Assembly: GCF_019430945.1 (NCBI RefSeq)
Contig: NZ_JAHYCB010000012.1
Span: 1 to 64,000 of the forward strand
Source: Neorhizobium populisoli
GTDB lineage: Bacteria; Pseudomonadota; Alphaproteobacteria; Rhizobiales; Rhizobiaceae
DNA length: 64,000 bases
Direction of reading: 5' to 3'
Both the position numbers and the translations under genes were made by a program. Below, piece by piece: positions 1-9,259 of the stretch. Position 1 is the stretch's first letter; each line of letters starts with the position of its first letter. Below the pieces are notes generated by a model, which did not search any database, was not told the origin of the DNA, and worked only from the letters and a program-made list of their open reading frames with translations.

Positions 1-352
1 CGTGGCGCTGGCTAACAAGATGGCCCGCACGATATGGGCGATTTTGGTCAAGGGCGGCACATACCAAGCGCCAGCAATGGCAGAGGCGTAGGAACAGAAT
101 TCCCGGCGTTCCTGCGTCGGGATAAAGTGGCAAGGTACGAGAGCGTGATGAACCCGAGGGGCGATACCTCGATGTCGATCAGACCGTCTGACTCACTGCG
201 CCTTTAAGCGCGCAAGATTGATTAGGCGATCGACATCGCGGATCTCATCGTGGCCAGCGGTCAATGACCGCGCTCACAGGCCGGACATATGACTGCACCG
301 TCCGGAGGTGATTTGCGCTGAAAAACCTTGCCAACCGGGCCGTTCCACATAT
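1..352 (+). mobile_element. Right end of an IS110/IS1111-group insertion sequence
   Basis: The first 91 bases encode the end of an IS110-type transposase. The following noncoding stretch has the look of the 3' flank of IS1111-group elements as I remember them, including the segments GTGGCCAGCGGTC, GGCCGGACATATGACTGCACC and GTTCCACATATGA, the last at about 340-352. The element's left part lies outside the window. The right boundary is placed near 352 because the pilin reading frame on the other strand stops resembling its family exactly there. The element therefore appears to have inserted into the second SCPU pilin gene. Assignment rests on recalled family sequence, not a database search. Confidence 0.65.
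2..91 (+). CDS. IS110-family transposase, C-terminal end (partial)
   Basis: The frame opens at the window edge and ends at a TAG at 89-91. The 29 visible residues begin VALANKMARTIWAILVKGG, the conserved tail of IS110/IS1111 transposases, where an ALANK-x-AR-x-xWA pattern lies near the C-terminus. The catalytic DEDD region would lie outside the window, so activity cannot be judged. It is transcribed against the pilus genes that follow it. Confidence 0.65.
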   Translation: MALANKMARTIWAILVKGGTYQAPAMAEA

Positions 353-553
353 GAGGCAGAGACGTGCTGCGAGACTGATACTCAAGATGTTGGTGCAGGA
401 AATGTCGATCGTCGCCGTACCATCGACAGAGGAGCCGGAAAGAAGGTTTACCGTGCCGAAATTGAGCGTCGAAACACTGAAATTGCAGCTTTGTGCTGCG
501 GCGCCGCCTGCGGATGCAAGGAACAGGCCGATCAGGAGCAATAGGAATTTCAT
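353..553 (-). pseudogene. Second SCPU-domain pilus subunit, truncated by the IS end
   Basis: From the ATG at 553 the product starts with a clear signal peptide (hydrophobic residues 3-17, Ala-rich cleavage region ending AAA-Q) followed by the start of a spore coat U (SCPU) domain (SCNFSVSTLNFGTVNLL..., then a Cys at about residue 53). After about 66 codons the frame runs into sequence belonging to the insertion element, and roughly 100 residues of the domain are missing. The ATG overlaps the end of the usher remnant by four bases (ATGA), so this was the last gene of a chaperone-usher operon. Family members are secreted subunits of Csu-like archaic pili. Confidence 0.65.
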
Positions 554-2477
554 TCAATTCTCCTGCACAAGGCATCCATGGCCGCGGTCGTCTTGTCGAG
601 GTCGATCTGGGCCTCGCAAGTGCCTGCGGTGGGTGTTGGACAATAAGGGTGGTCTTGCCGGTCAGGCCTGTCAGATAGGCCTGGCCATCGTAACCGACGA
701 CGTAGCTCGCATCCGAGCCTTCGACGGAAATGAGCGAGCCGCTTTCCACGACCTCGCCGTGGACGTCTTCAGCGTAACGAGTGCTGCACCCGTTTGCGGT
801 TTTACGGCGAAACGGACGACGACACCGCTGCCCTTGTGCGGCATGACGGTCTCACGCGCGCTGTCCAGAACGGCATCGATCGGCAGGCCGGCGGGGTCGA
901 TCGACAGGCTGTTCTCCTCGTAGGAGCGAAGGTTCGGCACGAGTAGCCTGCCATGACGGTTGGTCTTTCCGGCCGGCCGGTTTTCGAATTCGACGGCCAC
1001 ATCAGGTGTGCCTGCATCGACGATCCCGAAAGAATCTTCGATCCTGTCCGAGATGAAGACGTCACCGCCGGCGAGAATCAGCGCGCCATCGACCTGCCCA
1101 CGGACGGAGACGTTCTTGTCCGATTGCTCCACGCGTCCCTCGACGCGGCCGCTACCGCTACGATAGGCGACGGTGGCGGCCCGGCTTGATCGGGACCCTT
1201 CGACATCGCTCACACAAGAAAACCGCTTTCGTCACCATACCGGCTTCCGGCAACCGCCGCCGTGCCGATGCCAAGCGTGCCGAGCGCGAAGGCGGCACCA
1301 GCGCCGCCGTTCAGAAAATCCAACCCGGCTTCCGCATGCGCTTCCAGCGTCAACCGGTCTGTGAGACCGTAACGTGCACTCGCCATGCCGAAAGGTCGCT
1401 CGTCGTAATTGAAGGATTCCAGACCGTAGTTACGGCGCGCGAAACCGATTTCCGCAGAATAGTCGATTAGACCGGGAGCCAGGAGATCTGCCGATGCAAA
1501 CAGCGGCGTTTCCGTAACCGTCTCGCGGCCCAGCGCATCACGCACGACAAGGCGTGCCGTCGCATCACCGCTAACGGCCGGAATATCCGAAATCGAGAAT
1601 GGTCCGGCCGGCACCTCGTGAGACGAACGGCGGGTACTGTTGACATAAAGATCGACCGTGGAAGGAACGGCCGCGGTACCTGATACTTCCGGAAGCGGCA
1701 TGGTGACGAGGTCTGAGCGCAGACCGAAGTTACGACGGATTTGTACTCCGCCGAGACGAACGGGACGTGTCCAGGCCAGCCCGCCGGTAATCAGGTCACC
1801 GACCTGATAGGTCGGCATACGGTCCGGGTCGGAATAACTCCAGGTCGTATCCAGCCGGGCGGTGGAGTAAAGATCGTTTGGGAGAGCGTGACGACTTGCG
1901 ACGATGAAAACAGGCCAAGCGGTCCGAATACGCGCATGTCGAAGGCGCCGGAAAGTCCCTGAAATTCCCAGAGGTCCTTGAGGCCTTCGCCGCCACTTGC
2001 GCCATACAGCGTGTAGTTGACCAGTGCGCCGGCGCTGCTTTGCGGTTTCAGACGCTCGCCGTCAGCAGCAGAGGATCTGCTATCGATATTGTGAACGGCA
2101 AGGGCATTCGTCGTGGCTGTAAAGGTGATCGCCTGCAGCTTTTCCTCATATAGAAAGGAAACGCCTGGTAGCTTGCCGATATCGACGCGATTGCCGGGAA
2201 GGCGCGCCTCGTCGGCGGCCTTCAGCCCGCAGTTCTCGAGTTGCACAGCCTCGATCGTAAGCCTGCCGCCCTCATGCCGAAAGGCCGCGATCAAGCCGGT
2301 CGGCCGGCCGTTGACAGAGACTTCGAGCTGAAGATCGAAGGCCGACCCGGGCGCATCGACATTCATGGAAGCGATCTGCGGTATTTGCTGGGCGCACGCG
2401 TCGCCGCTCCAGCTGATCGCCGCGAGCAGTACGACTGCCAGACGCCAATCAGCCGCCTTGAAGCTTGGCCTTGGCAT
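550..2477 (-). pseudogene. Fimbrial outer-membrane usher, multiply frameshifted and internally deleted
   Basis: The start is the ATG at 2477 with a signal peptide (about 30 residues ending GDACA) and usher-type N-terminal sequence. The frame breaks near 1877-1879, where a run of three T (AAA on the coding strand) seems one base short: the downstream frame then reads DLYSTARLDTTWSYSDPDRM, typical usher. A second stretch covers about 1210-1818 (beta-barrel and plug-like sequence). It is followed directly by C-terminal usher sequence from 1213 (RAATVAYRSGSGRVEG), so about 150-200 family residues are missing at that join. Two more single-base shifts near 740-750 and 640-660 are needed to reach the C-terminal end (CPTPTAGTCEAQIDL, stop at 550). 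No full product is possible; about 610 of a usual 800 residues are represented. Confidence 0.75.
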
Positions 2478-3158
2478 CGAAGCCACCCGCCTCGTTTTCA
2501 CCACGGATCGCCAGCGCGCCGGCGCTTTTCCCGTTTGCCGGTACGAACCAGGTTGCTGTGGAACGACCAAGCACATAACCGACCAGGCCATCGCGCTTGG
2601 CAACGGCACTGCCGCCACTGGTCAACGAGAGGTTTGCAAGCTTGAAGCGTCGATCTCCACGGTTTTCCGCACTGACTTTGTAGCCGCCCGAGACGGGCCG
2701 GATGCTCCACGAAATTGCCGGATTGGTGGCCCCGCCATCGGCGAAGACGACTGGGATGGAATGGCGCACGACCATAACGACGGTCGCGGCCTGCTTCCCA
2801 ACCGGCTGCAGTTCGTCGACGATCAGGCGGTAGCTTTCCTCTCCCTTGACCGGTGCTTTCGAGGTCCGCACGATGCGCACCATATTCTCACCGCCCGGCT
2901 TCAGCTGGATAATGGGCGGACTGGCGACGACGTCCTCCGCCGGAGTGAACACGTCCTGCCCGTCCTTCTGCGACCACCGGAAGTGCGAACCTGCACGTTG
3001 ATCGCTTTCGGAGCATCGTTCCAGACGCGGATGTTCGACGTTGCTGTGGGCGCAGACAAGTCGATTATGACGGGGGCGACGCGCAACGAGGCGGAAAGCG
3101 CCGGTGGCGATAACCCAAGGGCGGCCATAAAGGCGATGGCGAATGGTTGCAGGCGCAA
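2449..3158 (-). pseudogene. Periplasmic pilus chaperone with a single frameshift
   Basis: The N-terminal half has a signal peptide (LRLQPFAIAFMAALGLSPPA from a possible TTG at 3158, or from ATG 3128) and chaperone strand A1 sequence (SLRVAPVIIDLSA...). The frame breaks at about 2979-2983: adding one T to the TT run in the coding sequence restores FRWSQKDGQDVFTPAEDVVA and joins the downstream frame, which keeps the chaperone hallmarks (PPIIQLKPGGENMVRI, then YRLIVDEL). The product would otherwise be about 235 residues, normal for FimC/CsuC-type chaperones. The 3' end overlaps the usher start by about 29 bases. A sequencing error in the homopolymer is possible, but the usher next door is clearly decayed. 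Confidence 0.75.
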
Positions 3159-3171
3159 GGGGCTGTTCCGA

Positions 3172-3660
3172 TCAATAGGTAAGCGTAACGGTGACCGTGT
3201 CGGCATAGGAGCCGGGCGCGGGCGTCGTCTGTGCCGATACACGGCCATATACAGTGTAGGTCTGGGCCGAGCCGGTGCAGTTGGAGCTCACCGTATTGCT
3301 GCCGACCGTATTGCCCCAGATGCTGGAACGGGACGTGTCCGTGTAGAGGGAATAGCCGATTGTTGCGGCGCCGGAGCCGGTCATCTTGCGCGCCGAAGTG
3401 GTCGCGCCGCTGCCGAGGCCTTCGTTCAGCCCGATATTGTAAGCCGTGCCGTTGGTGCACTGGACGACGATCGAGCTGGTTGCATCACGATTGGAGCCGA
3501 TGACGCCGGTCGAGCCAAAGCTCAAGTTGCTTGCCGAGGAAATCTGGCAATCGGCGGTGATGGTCATCTGCACGTTGAACTGGGACGTCGCCGTCTGGGC
3601 AAGTGCCGTCGTTGCGAAAACCGTGAAGAGTGCGGAAAAACCAACGAGGAGGCGGGTCAT
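3172..3660 (-). CDS. SCPU-domain (spore coat U) secreted pilus subunit
   Basis: Intact 162-residue protein. ATG 3660 is chosen over an upstream ATG because AAGGAG lies six bases before it and a signal peptide (TRLLVGFSALFTVFATTALA) follows at once. The mature part has the SCPU pattern: early Cys (ITADCQISSASNLSFG), a second Cys at VQCTNG, glycine- and serine-rich middle, and a final beta strand YADTVTVTLTY. Such proteins are the structural subunits of Csu-like archaic chaperone-usher pili. It is the first gene of the minus-strand operon, but its chaperone and usher are broken, so the subunit has no obvious local secretion route. The 245 bases upstream (3661-3905) are AT-rich near 3750-3790 and probably hold its promoter. 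Confidence 0.85.
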   Translation of the reverse strand: MTRLLVGFSALFTVFATTALAQTATSQFNVQMTITADCQISSASNLSFGSTGVIGSNRDATSSIVVQCTNGTAYNIGLNEGLGSGATTSARKMTGSGAATIGYSLYTDTSRSSIWGNTVGSNTVSSNCTGSAQTYTVYGRVSAQTTPAPGSYADTVTVTLTY

Positions 3661-3905
3661 CAATGCTCCTTGGAACAAAAGCGAGGCAGGACGTCTGCAC
3701 ACACGATGCGTACTGCGCCGAACCTATTCCGGAGTCGATAACGAGCAGCTAAGAGTGTTTAATTAGAATTTACATATAACAACCGTGAATTGATAAAATT
3801 ACCTGAGGGATTTCCCGTACATTTCTCTGCGTAACGCGAACTGTCGTGCACATTGCCGGAGGCCGGCGTCGAAATCGCGTTGAAAAGATCAAGCGTGCCC
3901 TAGGG

Positions 3906-4442
3906 TTATCGGGAGGCGTGTTGTGCTGAGAGGTCACGCACCAGCTTGAGGCGGACAAGCTCCAGCTCCGCATCCGGCAAGGCCCGGTGAGCTGGAAACA
4001 CCGGTTCGGTTTGCGCTATTGCGCCCGCTACAAGCTCTGCGAGCCTTTCCCCTGACAGCCTGTCGCCGACAATCTGTCGCGCGGCAGCGAGAAACACGTC
4101 GTCGGACTTTTTGAGCCGAAGCGCATGGCGCGGGAAGCCGCCCGTCCGAAGCAATATACTCAGCCATTTGCCATCCCACGAGGGGGCGCTTGCGCAGAGT
4201 TCATGCCCTGAAAGCACGTCCATGGCAGTTGCTGCAACCTGTTCGACGGCAAGTCCCTCCCGCTCCAGTTGCCGGCGTGAAATGCCGTGGATCGCCTCCG
4301 CTTTCACCGACCAGTCGCTCCAGCCGGGAGCTGGCCGAATGAGGCTTGAATAGCGACTGCCGTCCTCAAACACCCAGCCGATCTCGATCGGGTAGCTATG
4401 TTTGGTGAGGGAGGAAGCCTCAAAATCGAGAAAGACCAACAT
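3906..4442 (-). CDS. DEDDh-type 3'-5' exonuclease family protein
   Basis: The 178-residue protein opens with MLVFLDFEAS, giving the first catalytic acid pair (D6, E8). The pattern continues with HGIS (52-55), an acidic residue in SWDGKWL (D90) and H152-x4-D157, a complete DnaQ-like DEDDh set. It is the size of a stand-alone exonuclease domain without polymerase or UvrC-like fusion. The substrate cannot be read from sequence. It stands alone between the pilus remnant and a gene-poor stretch, with no operon partner. Confidence 0.75.
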   Translation of the reverse strand: MLVFLDFEASSLTKHSYPIEIGWVFEDGSRYSSLIRPAPGWSDWSVKAEAIHGISRRQLEREGLAVEQVAATAMDVLSGHELCASAPSWDGKWLSILLRTGGFPRHALRLKKSDDVFLAAARQIVGDRLSGERLAELVAGAIAQTEPVFPAHRALPDAELELVRLKLVRDLSAQHASR

Positions 4443-4730
4443 CCGGATATCTGCACATTCGAGCGTCTATTGCGTCAGCTATAGCCAATCGGAATCCCTC
4501 ACAACAGCCTTATGCGAGATGCAGCGGATGGAGTGCTTGCCTCGTCGCGCCCTCCAGCTGCCGGCGAAGCGGCGCAACATGGACGACTATGCGCGGATTT
4601 CGTGGGTCAGAAGCACTCTCGGCCAAGCTCAAAAGTCGTGCCCCCGAAAATACCGTGTATATTCACCGCCGGTATCGAACCGCGATACATGCGCGCCGTG
4701 GTGAAGCCCTGCGAAACGCCCTGATCCGCG

Positions 4731-4940
4731 AGTACGGCGGTAAATATCGTCTATGCAGCGGGAACATCGATATGCAACATCTCGCTCATCGCGGCAACGC
4801 TGATGTTTCATAACTTCTGGGCGTCGCCGGCCGCGATGGTCGTGCCTCAGACGCTGAATTTCCTGAAGAATGTCGGTCTCGTCGGCGGTATGGCGATCAT
4901 CATGACCTTTGGCGCAGGCCCGTATCGGTTTGGCCGTTAA
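4731..4940 (+). pseudogene. DoxX-family membrane protein, C-terminal remnant
   Basis: A frame ending at TAA 4938-4940 reads LMFHNFWASPAAMV, then QTLNFLKNVGLVGGMAIIMT and FGAGPYRFGR, the conserved end of DoxX-like proteins (FH-x-FW, FLKN, GG, FG-x-G). No start codon, N-terminal helices or ribosome binding site can be found upstream in the same frame, so only about 70 of 130-150 residues remain. It is likely a dead fragment left by deletion. Confidence 0.55.
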
Positions 4941-5076
4941 TCTGGATCGACATAGGCTAGATGGTCGCCGCCGGGCGCTATCGAGGCGATCGGCGGCGGC
5001 CGTGAGCTCGCAGTTTCCGGAACTGCAACTCAAGATATTTTGTCGAATACAACGCTAGCTAAAGCCTGCTCTCCGA

Positions 5077-5094
5077 GATATTCAGGGAAATATC
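5077..5094. promoter_or_regulatory. Inverted repeat in the modA leader
   Basis: GATATT-CAGGGA-AATATC lies 26 bases before the modA start. It is a perfect 6-bp inverted repeat in the position expected of a repressor site. The molybdate repressor ModE binds AT-rich palindromes upstream of mod operons, but this sequence does not match the E. coli consensus well and no modE is in the window. Assignment as an operator is a guess from position and symmetry. Confidence 0.3.
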
Positions 5095-5119
5095 CCGCTT
5101 AAGGATTTGGAGGAAAATC

Positions 5120-5899
5120 ATGATCATCAACCGCCGTTCCTTGTTTGGCGTTGCCGTTGCAACGGCCGCCGGCTTTCTGTCGCTGACCTCGCTTGCGGCT
5201 CCGGCCGTTGCGCAGGAAAAGGTCACCGTCTTCGCTGCCGCCAGCATGAAGAATGCCCTCGACAATGCCAACAAGGCCTGGGGTAAAGAGGTTACGGTCT
5301 CCTATGCCGCGAGCGGCGCGCTTGCCAAGCAGATCGAAAGCGGCGCTCCGGCCGACATTTTCATCTCGGCCGACCTCGACTGGATGAAATATGTTTCCGA
5401 AAAGAAGCTGGTGAAGGAAGATACCAAGTCCAACTGGCTCGGCAATCGCCTGGTGCTGGTTGCCCCGAAGGATGCCGCCAAGCCGGTCGAGATCAAGCCT
5501 GGTTTCGATCTTGCCAGCCTCCTGAAGGGCGGCAAGCTTGCCATGGGCGAGCCGAAAGCTGTTCCGGCGGGCAAATATGGTCAGGCTGCTCTCGAAAAGC
5601 TGGGCGTCTGGTCGTCCGTCGAGAAGAGTGTTGCCCTGGCCGACAGCGTGCGCTCCGCACTTGCCTTCGTATCGCGTGGTGAAGCCCCCTATGGCATCGT
5701 CTATCAGACGGACGTGACCGCAGATCCGGGCGTCGCCATGGTCGGCAAGTTCCCGGAAGACAGTCATCCTCCGATCATTTATCCGATCGCCATTCTGACC
5801 GAATCCAAGTCGAAGGATGCGCCCGCCTATCTGGAATTCCTGAAGTCCGCCAAGGCTGCACCCTTCTTCGAGAAGGAAGGCTTTACGGTCCTGAAGTAA
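5120..5899 (+). CDS. modA: Molybdate ABC transporter, periplasmic binding protein
   Basis: The 259-residue protein has a signal peptide (NRRSLFGVAVATAAG... cleaved near AVAQ) and the ModA core: VFAAASMKNAL, SYAASGALAKQIESGAPADI, FISADLDWM, and a C-terminal PIAILTESK segment. It captures molybdate (or tungstate) in the periplasm and delivers it to ModBC. GGAGG seven bases before ATG 5120 fixes the start. It heads modABC and is separated from modB by a strong hairpin with a T-run, which would make binding protein more abundant than the membrane parts. Confidence 0.95.
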   Translation: MIINRRSLFGVAVATAAGFLSLTSLAAPAVAQEKVTVFAAASMKNALDNANKAWGKEVTVSYAASGALAKQIESGAPADIFISADLDWMKYVSEKKLVKEDTKSNWLGNRLVLVAPKDAAKPVEIKPGFDLASLLKGGKLAMGEPKAVPAGKYGQAALEKLGVWSSVEKSVALADSVRSALAFVSRGEAPYGIVYQTDVTADPGVAMVGKFPEDSHPPIIYPIAILTESKSKDAPAYLEFLKSAKAAPFFEKEGFTVLK

Positions 5900-5912
5900 C
5901 AGGATTTAAGGT

Positions 5913-5947
5913 CATGGCTCCCGCCTGAAACGGGAGCCATGTTTTTT
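5913..5947 (+). terminator. Intercistronic terminator between modA and modB
   Basis: Perfect 11-bp stem CATGGCTCCCG / CGGGAGCCATG with a 7-base loop, followed by six T. It has every feature of an intrinsic terminator yet sits inside the modABC operon, so partial read-through or attenuation is likely. Confidence 0.85.
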
Positions 5948-5958
5948 GGGGACCGCGT

Positions 5959-6660
5959 TTGGACTGGCTTCATCTGAGTGACGAGGAATGGACTGCGATC
6001 AGGCTCAGCCTCTGGGTGTCCGGCATTGCCATGGTCGTCAGCCTGCCGTTCGGCATCTGGGTTGCTTATCTGCTGGCGCGAGGTGGGTTCTGGGGTAAAT
6101 CGATCCTGAACGGGATCGTCCACCTGCCGCTCATCCTGCCGCCGGTCGTTACGGGATTTATCCTGCTTGTGCTTTTCGGGCGGCGCGGTGTTATCGGCGC
6201 ATTTCTGGACCAATATTTCGGCATCGTGTTTTCCTTCCGCTGGACGGGAGCGGCGCTCGCCTGCGGTATCATGGGGTTCCCGTTGCTCGTTCGCTCGATC
6301 AGGCTTTCGATCGAGGCGGTTGACCGTAAGCTGGAGGAGGCGGCCGGTACGCTTGGTGCAAGCCCGACCTGGGTTTTTATGACGGTGACGCTGCCGTTGA
6401 TCCTGCCCGGCATCATTGCCGGCATGATCCTCTCCTTCGCCAAGGCGATGGGTGAGTTCGGCGCAACGATAACCTTCGTTTCGAACATTCCCGGCGAGAC
6501 CCAGACACTGTCTGCTGCGATCTATACCTTTACCCAGGTGCCGGGCGGAGATGCCGGAGCCATGCGATTGACGCTTGTGGCGATCATCATCTCGTTTGCA
6601 GCGCTGCTTGCTTCGGAATTCATGGCCCATATCGTCGGCAAGAGGGTCAATGTCGAATGA
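5959..6660 (+). CDS. modB: Molybdate ABC transporter permease
   Basis: The 233-residue integral membrane protein has about five hydrophobic helices and the permease EAA-type loop ([27 protein letters not shown]), the contact site for ModC. The [20 protein letters not shown] segment is typical of ModB. The start is a TTG at 5959 with a GGGGA stretch just upstream; no in-frame ATG is close enough to keep the first helix. Its last codons overlap modC by four bases (ATGA), pointing to translational coupling. Confidence 0.93.
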   Translation: MDWLHLSDEEWTAIRLSLWVSGIAMVVSLPFGIWVAYLLARGGFWGKSILNGIVHLPLILPPVVTGFILLVLFGRRGVIGAFLDQYFGIVFSFRWTGAALACGIMGFPLLVRSIRLSIEAVDRKLEEAAGTLGASPTWVFMTVTLPLILPGIIAGMILSFAKAMGEFGATITFVSNIPGETQTLSAAIYTFTQVPGGDAGAMRLTLVAIIISFAALLASEFMAHIVGKRVNVE

Positions 6661-7727
6661 CCCTGATCGTTGAAGCCCGACAGACGCTTGGAGAGTTCAA
6701 CCTCGATGCCGGTTTTACATCGGAAGGCGGAGTGACGGCGTTGTTCGGCCGCTCCGGCTCCGGCAAGACTTCGCTGGTGCGGGTGATCGCCGGCCTGTCC
6801 AAGCCAGATCAGGGGCGGCTGATGGTCGATGGCGACGTTTTGCTTGATACGGAAAACCGTATCTTCGTGCCGAAGCATCGCCGGCGGTTCGGTTATGTTT
6901 TCCAGGAAGGTCGGCTTTTCCCGCATCTTACCGTTCGCCAGAACCTCAATTACGGCCGCTGGTTTGCCGGCATGAGCAGGCAGGGCGATGATTTCGACCG
7001 GATCGTCGAACTGCTCGGGATCGAGCTTTTGCTGGAGCGGCGGCCGGGCAAGCTTTCCGGCGGCGAGAAGCAGCGTGTCGCGATCGGTCGGGCACTGCTT
7101 GCCGCGCCGAGGCTTCTATTGATGGACGAACCGCTTGCCGCACTGGACGATCAGCGAAAAGCGGAAATCCTGCCCTATCTCGAACGCCTGCGTGACGAGA
7201 TGGCCACGCCGATCGTCTATGTCAGCCATTCCGTCAGCGAAGTTGCACGGCTGGCCGATAAGGTCGTGATGATGAAGGGCGGACGGGTTGAGGCAATCGG
7301 TACGCCGTCCGAAATCCTGGGTGGACAAGCGTTTCTTTCCAGCGACAGGCGCGATGCCGGTGCTGTCCTGACCGGTAGGGTCGAGGCGATCGACGATGCG
7401 CACCGGCTCGCGACTATCCGTCTTTCAGCATCGGAAATCGTCGTGCCCAATGCGCATGTGGAAACCGGCCGCAGTGTGCGAGTTCATATTCCCGAGCGGG
7501 ACGTCATGGTCGCAACCTTGCGGCCTGAAGGGCTGAGCGCGCTTAATATCCTCGAAGGTCGCATTGTTTCGATCGAGCCTGACGGAGAAGGCATGATGCG
7601 TGTCCGAATCCGCAGCGGCGAGGACGATCTTCTTGCCCGCATTACCGCATTGTCTGTCGAGCGGCTTGATCTCAAGCTGGAGAAAGCGGTCTTCGCGGTA
7701 ATCAAGACCGTAGCTCTGGAGCGGTAG
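6657..7727 (+). CDS. modC: Molybdate ABC transporter ATP-binding protein
   Basis: The 356-residue ATPase carries Walker A GRSGSGKT (31-38), Q-loop VFQE (81-84), signature LSGGEKQR (133-140) and Walker B LLLMDEP (153-159). A C-terminal Mop/TOBE domain follows from about residue 285. That domain binds oxyanion and is the hallmark of ModC. The start overlaps the modB stop. It energises molybdate import; the length fits the family. Confidence 0.94.
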   Translation: MTLIVEARQTLGEFNLDAGFTSEGGVTALFGRSGSGKTSLVRVIAGLSKPDQGRLMVDGDVLLDTENRIFVPKHRRRFGYVFQEGRLFPHLTVRQNLNYGRWFAGMSRQGDDFDRIVELLGIELLLERRPGKLSGGEKQRVAIGRALLAAPRLLLMDEPLAALDDQRKAEILPYLERLRDEMATPIVYVSHSVSEVARLADKVVMMKGGRVEAIGTPSEILGGQAFLSSDRRDAGAVLTGRVEAIDDAHRLATIRLSASEIVVPNAHVETGRSVRVHIPERDVMVATLRPEGLSALNILEGRIVSIEPDGEGMMRVRIRSGEDDLLARITALSVERLDLKLEKAVFAVIKTVALER

Positions 7728-7745
7728 CGAGCTTTCCGCTGAAAA

Positions 7746-8612
7746 TCAGGCCCGAAATGCCTGCATGGCTTCTCGTAAAGGTCTGCTCAGGTGTTTGTCG
7801 CGCCGCACGACCAGGCCGAGTGAGCGGTCCAGCCTGGGCGATAACGACCGTATGGTGAAACGGGCGGCGTCCTGCGCTTGGCGAACAGAGAGCCGCGGCA
7901 GGATCGCCCAGCCGAGTTCCGAGGCGACCAGTTCCTTGATTGCCTCGACGCTGCCAAATTGCATTGCCGGGCGCGCCGTCTGGCCAGCCGCCCTGAACCA
8001 TTCGTCGATCGCCTTGCGGGTGTGGCCGCCTTCGTAGAGAAGCAGGGTCCGGTTGCAGAGGGATTCCGCATCGAGCACCTGCGGCGCGCTTTTCTCTCGA
8101 ATGGAGGCGACGGCGACGAGTTCGTCCTCGGCGATCTTTTCCACCTCGAAGGCACGACCGGGGGCGGGCAGGGTGACGATTGCGAGATCGAGCCGGTTGT
8201 TTTCCAGATCGCGCAGGATCTCGGGCGTGTTCCCTGTCCGGACGGTGACCTCCAGCCCGGGCATCCGCTCCTTCAGGCGCGTGATGACGCGGGGAAGAAT
8301 GTAGATACATGCCGTCGCGCCGGAGCCGATACGAATACGCCCGGCAAGTCCGCTACGGTGTGGCGCCATTGCCTCCATGGTCTCGGAAACCTGCTTTTCG
8401 ATCAGGCCGGCATGGACGAGTAATTCTTCGCCGGCGAGCGTCGGCTGTGCTCTGCGACCTACGCGCTCGATCAGCCGCACGCCGAAGTGTCGCTCAAGCT
8501 GCCGGATCTGCAGGCTGATGGCCGGTTGCGTCAGGCCCGCTCGTTCCGCCGCAGCGGAAAAACTGCCAAGTTCGGCGACGGATGCGAAAGATCGGAGCTG
8601 TTCGAGGTTCAT
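7746..8612 (-). CDS. LysR-family transcriptional regulator
   Basis: The 288-residue protein has the LysR winged helix at the N-terminus (MNLEQLRSFASVAELGSFS, then AAAERAGLTQPAISLQIRQL) and an effector-binding fold after about residue 90. The start is set at the ATG 8612 that begins the helix-turn-helix; an in-frame upstream extension is AT-rich leader. It faces away from the acetyltransferase and MFS genes across a 100-bp gap holding a 7-bp inverted repeat, the usual layout for a LysR activator and its target. The effector cannot be inferred. Confidence 0.88.
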   Translation of the reverse strand: MNLEQLRSFASVAELGSFSAAAERAGLTQPAISLQIRQLERHFGVRLIERVGRRAQPTLAGEELLVHAGLIEKQVSETMEAMAPHRSGLAGRIRIGSGATACIYILPRVITRLKERMPGLEVTVRTGNTPEILRDLENNRLDLAIVTLPAPGRAFEVEKIAEDELVAVASIREKSAPQVLDAESLCNRTLLLYEGGHTRKAIDEWFRAAGQTARPAMQFGSVEAIKELVASELGWAILPRLSVRQAQDAARFTIRSLSPRLDRSLGLVVRRDKHLSRPLREAMQAFRA

Positions 8613-8628
8613 ATTTTCCAAAGTTATT

Positions 8629-8654
8629 CTTATGCTTTGCATGAGATGCATAAG
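8629..8654. promoter_or_regulatory. Candidate LysR box between divergent genes
   Basis: CTTATGC-N12-GCATAAG, a perfect 7-bp inverted repeat 17 bases before the LysR start and about 60 before the acetyltransferase. It has the size and placement of a LysR recognition site. Function is inferred from symmetry and position only. Confidence 0.45.
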
Positions 8655-8712
8655 CTTTATTTTTGATCCGATAAAGGGCAAAGATCGTTCACATGCCTTT
8701 CAGGAACGTCAG

Positions 8713-9255
8713 ATGAATACCCCTCTTCACCCCGTGCAGATCACGCTTCATGCCTGCGAGCCCGCAGACATCCCCGAAATCACGGCAATCTACGCCGATG
8801 CCGTAACCTACGGGACGGCGAGTTTCGAGCTCGAGCCGCCGATGATTGACGACATGCTGGCGCGGCGCGCGGCATTGGTCGACGCGGGATATCCTTATCT
8901 TGTCGCGAAGGCCGGTGAGAAGGTTGTCGGCTATGCCTATGCCGGGGCCTATCGCGCTCGGCCGGCCTACCGTGGCACGGTCGAAAATTCCGTTTATGTC
9001 CATCCTGAGGCGAAGGGCTACGGCATCGGTCGCACGCTTCTGCTGGCCTTGATTGAGGCAAGCGAAACGCGCGGCTTCCGGCAGATGGTCGCGGTAATTG
9101 GCGATTCCGGCAATACGGCTTCGCGGCGCTTGCATGAAAGCGTCGGTTTCGAACTCACCGGCGTTCTGAAATCCGTCGGCTGGAAACATGGTCGCTGGCT
9201 GGATACCGTGCTGATGCAACGTCCGCTCGGACCGGGCGACGGCCTGCCGCGCTAA
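8713..9255 (+). CDS. GNAT acetyltransferase, phosphinothricin/methionine sulfoximine type
   Basis: The 180-residue protein follows the PAT/Bar subfamily of GNAT enzymes closely: GTASFELEPP, VVGYAYAGAYRARPAYRGTV, the acetyl-CoA loop KGYGIGR, then AVIGDSGNTASRRLH and a closing SVGWKHGRWLDTVLMQR. Family members acetylate the amino group of phosphinothricin-like or methionine-derived compounds, giving resistance. ATG 8713 is chosen because upstream codons overlap the LysR promoter. It is followed after four bases by an MFS transporter, so modification and export may work together. Confidence 0.85.
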   Translation: MNTPLHPVQITLHACEPADIPEITAIYADAVTYGTASFELEPPMIDDMLARRAALVDAGYPYLVAKAGEKVVGYAYAGAYRARPAYRGTVENSVYVHPEAKGYGIGRTLLLALIEASETRGFRQMVAVIGDSGNTASRRLHESVGFELTGVLKSVGWKHGRWLDTVLMQRPLGPGDGLPR

Positions 9256-9259
9256 GACG

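Larger units (their letters stand above)
4443..5119. other. Gene-poor 677-bp interval before modA
   Basis: No intact gene is convincing here. The only recognisable coding sequence is the DoxX-like remnant at about 4731-4940. Between 4443 and 4730 there are only short overlapping frames without family features or ribosome binding sites. The last 60 bases hold the modA leader with a small inverted repeat. The interval probably marks gene loss. Confidence 0.5.
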
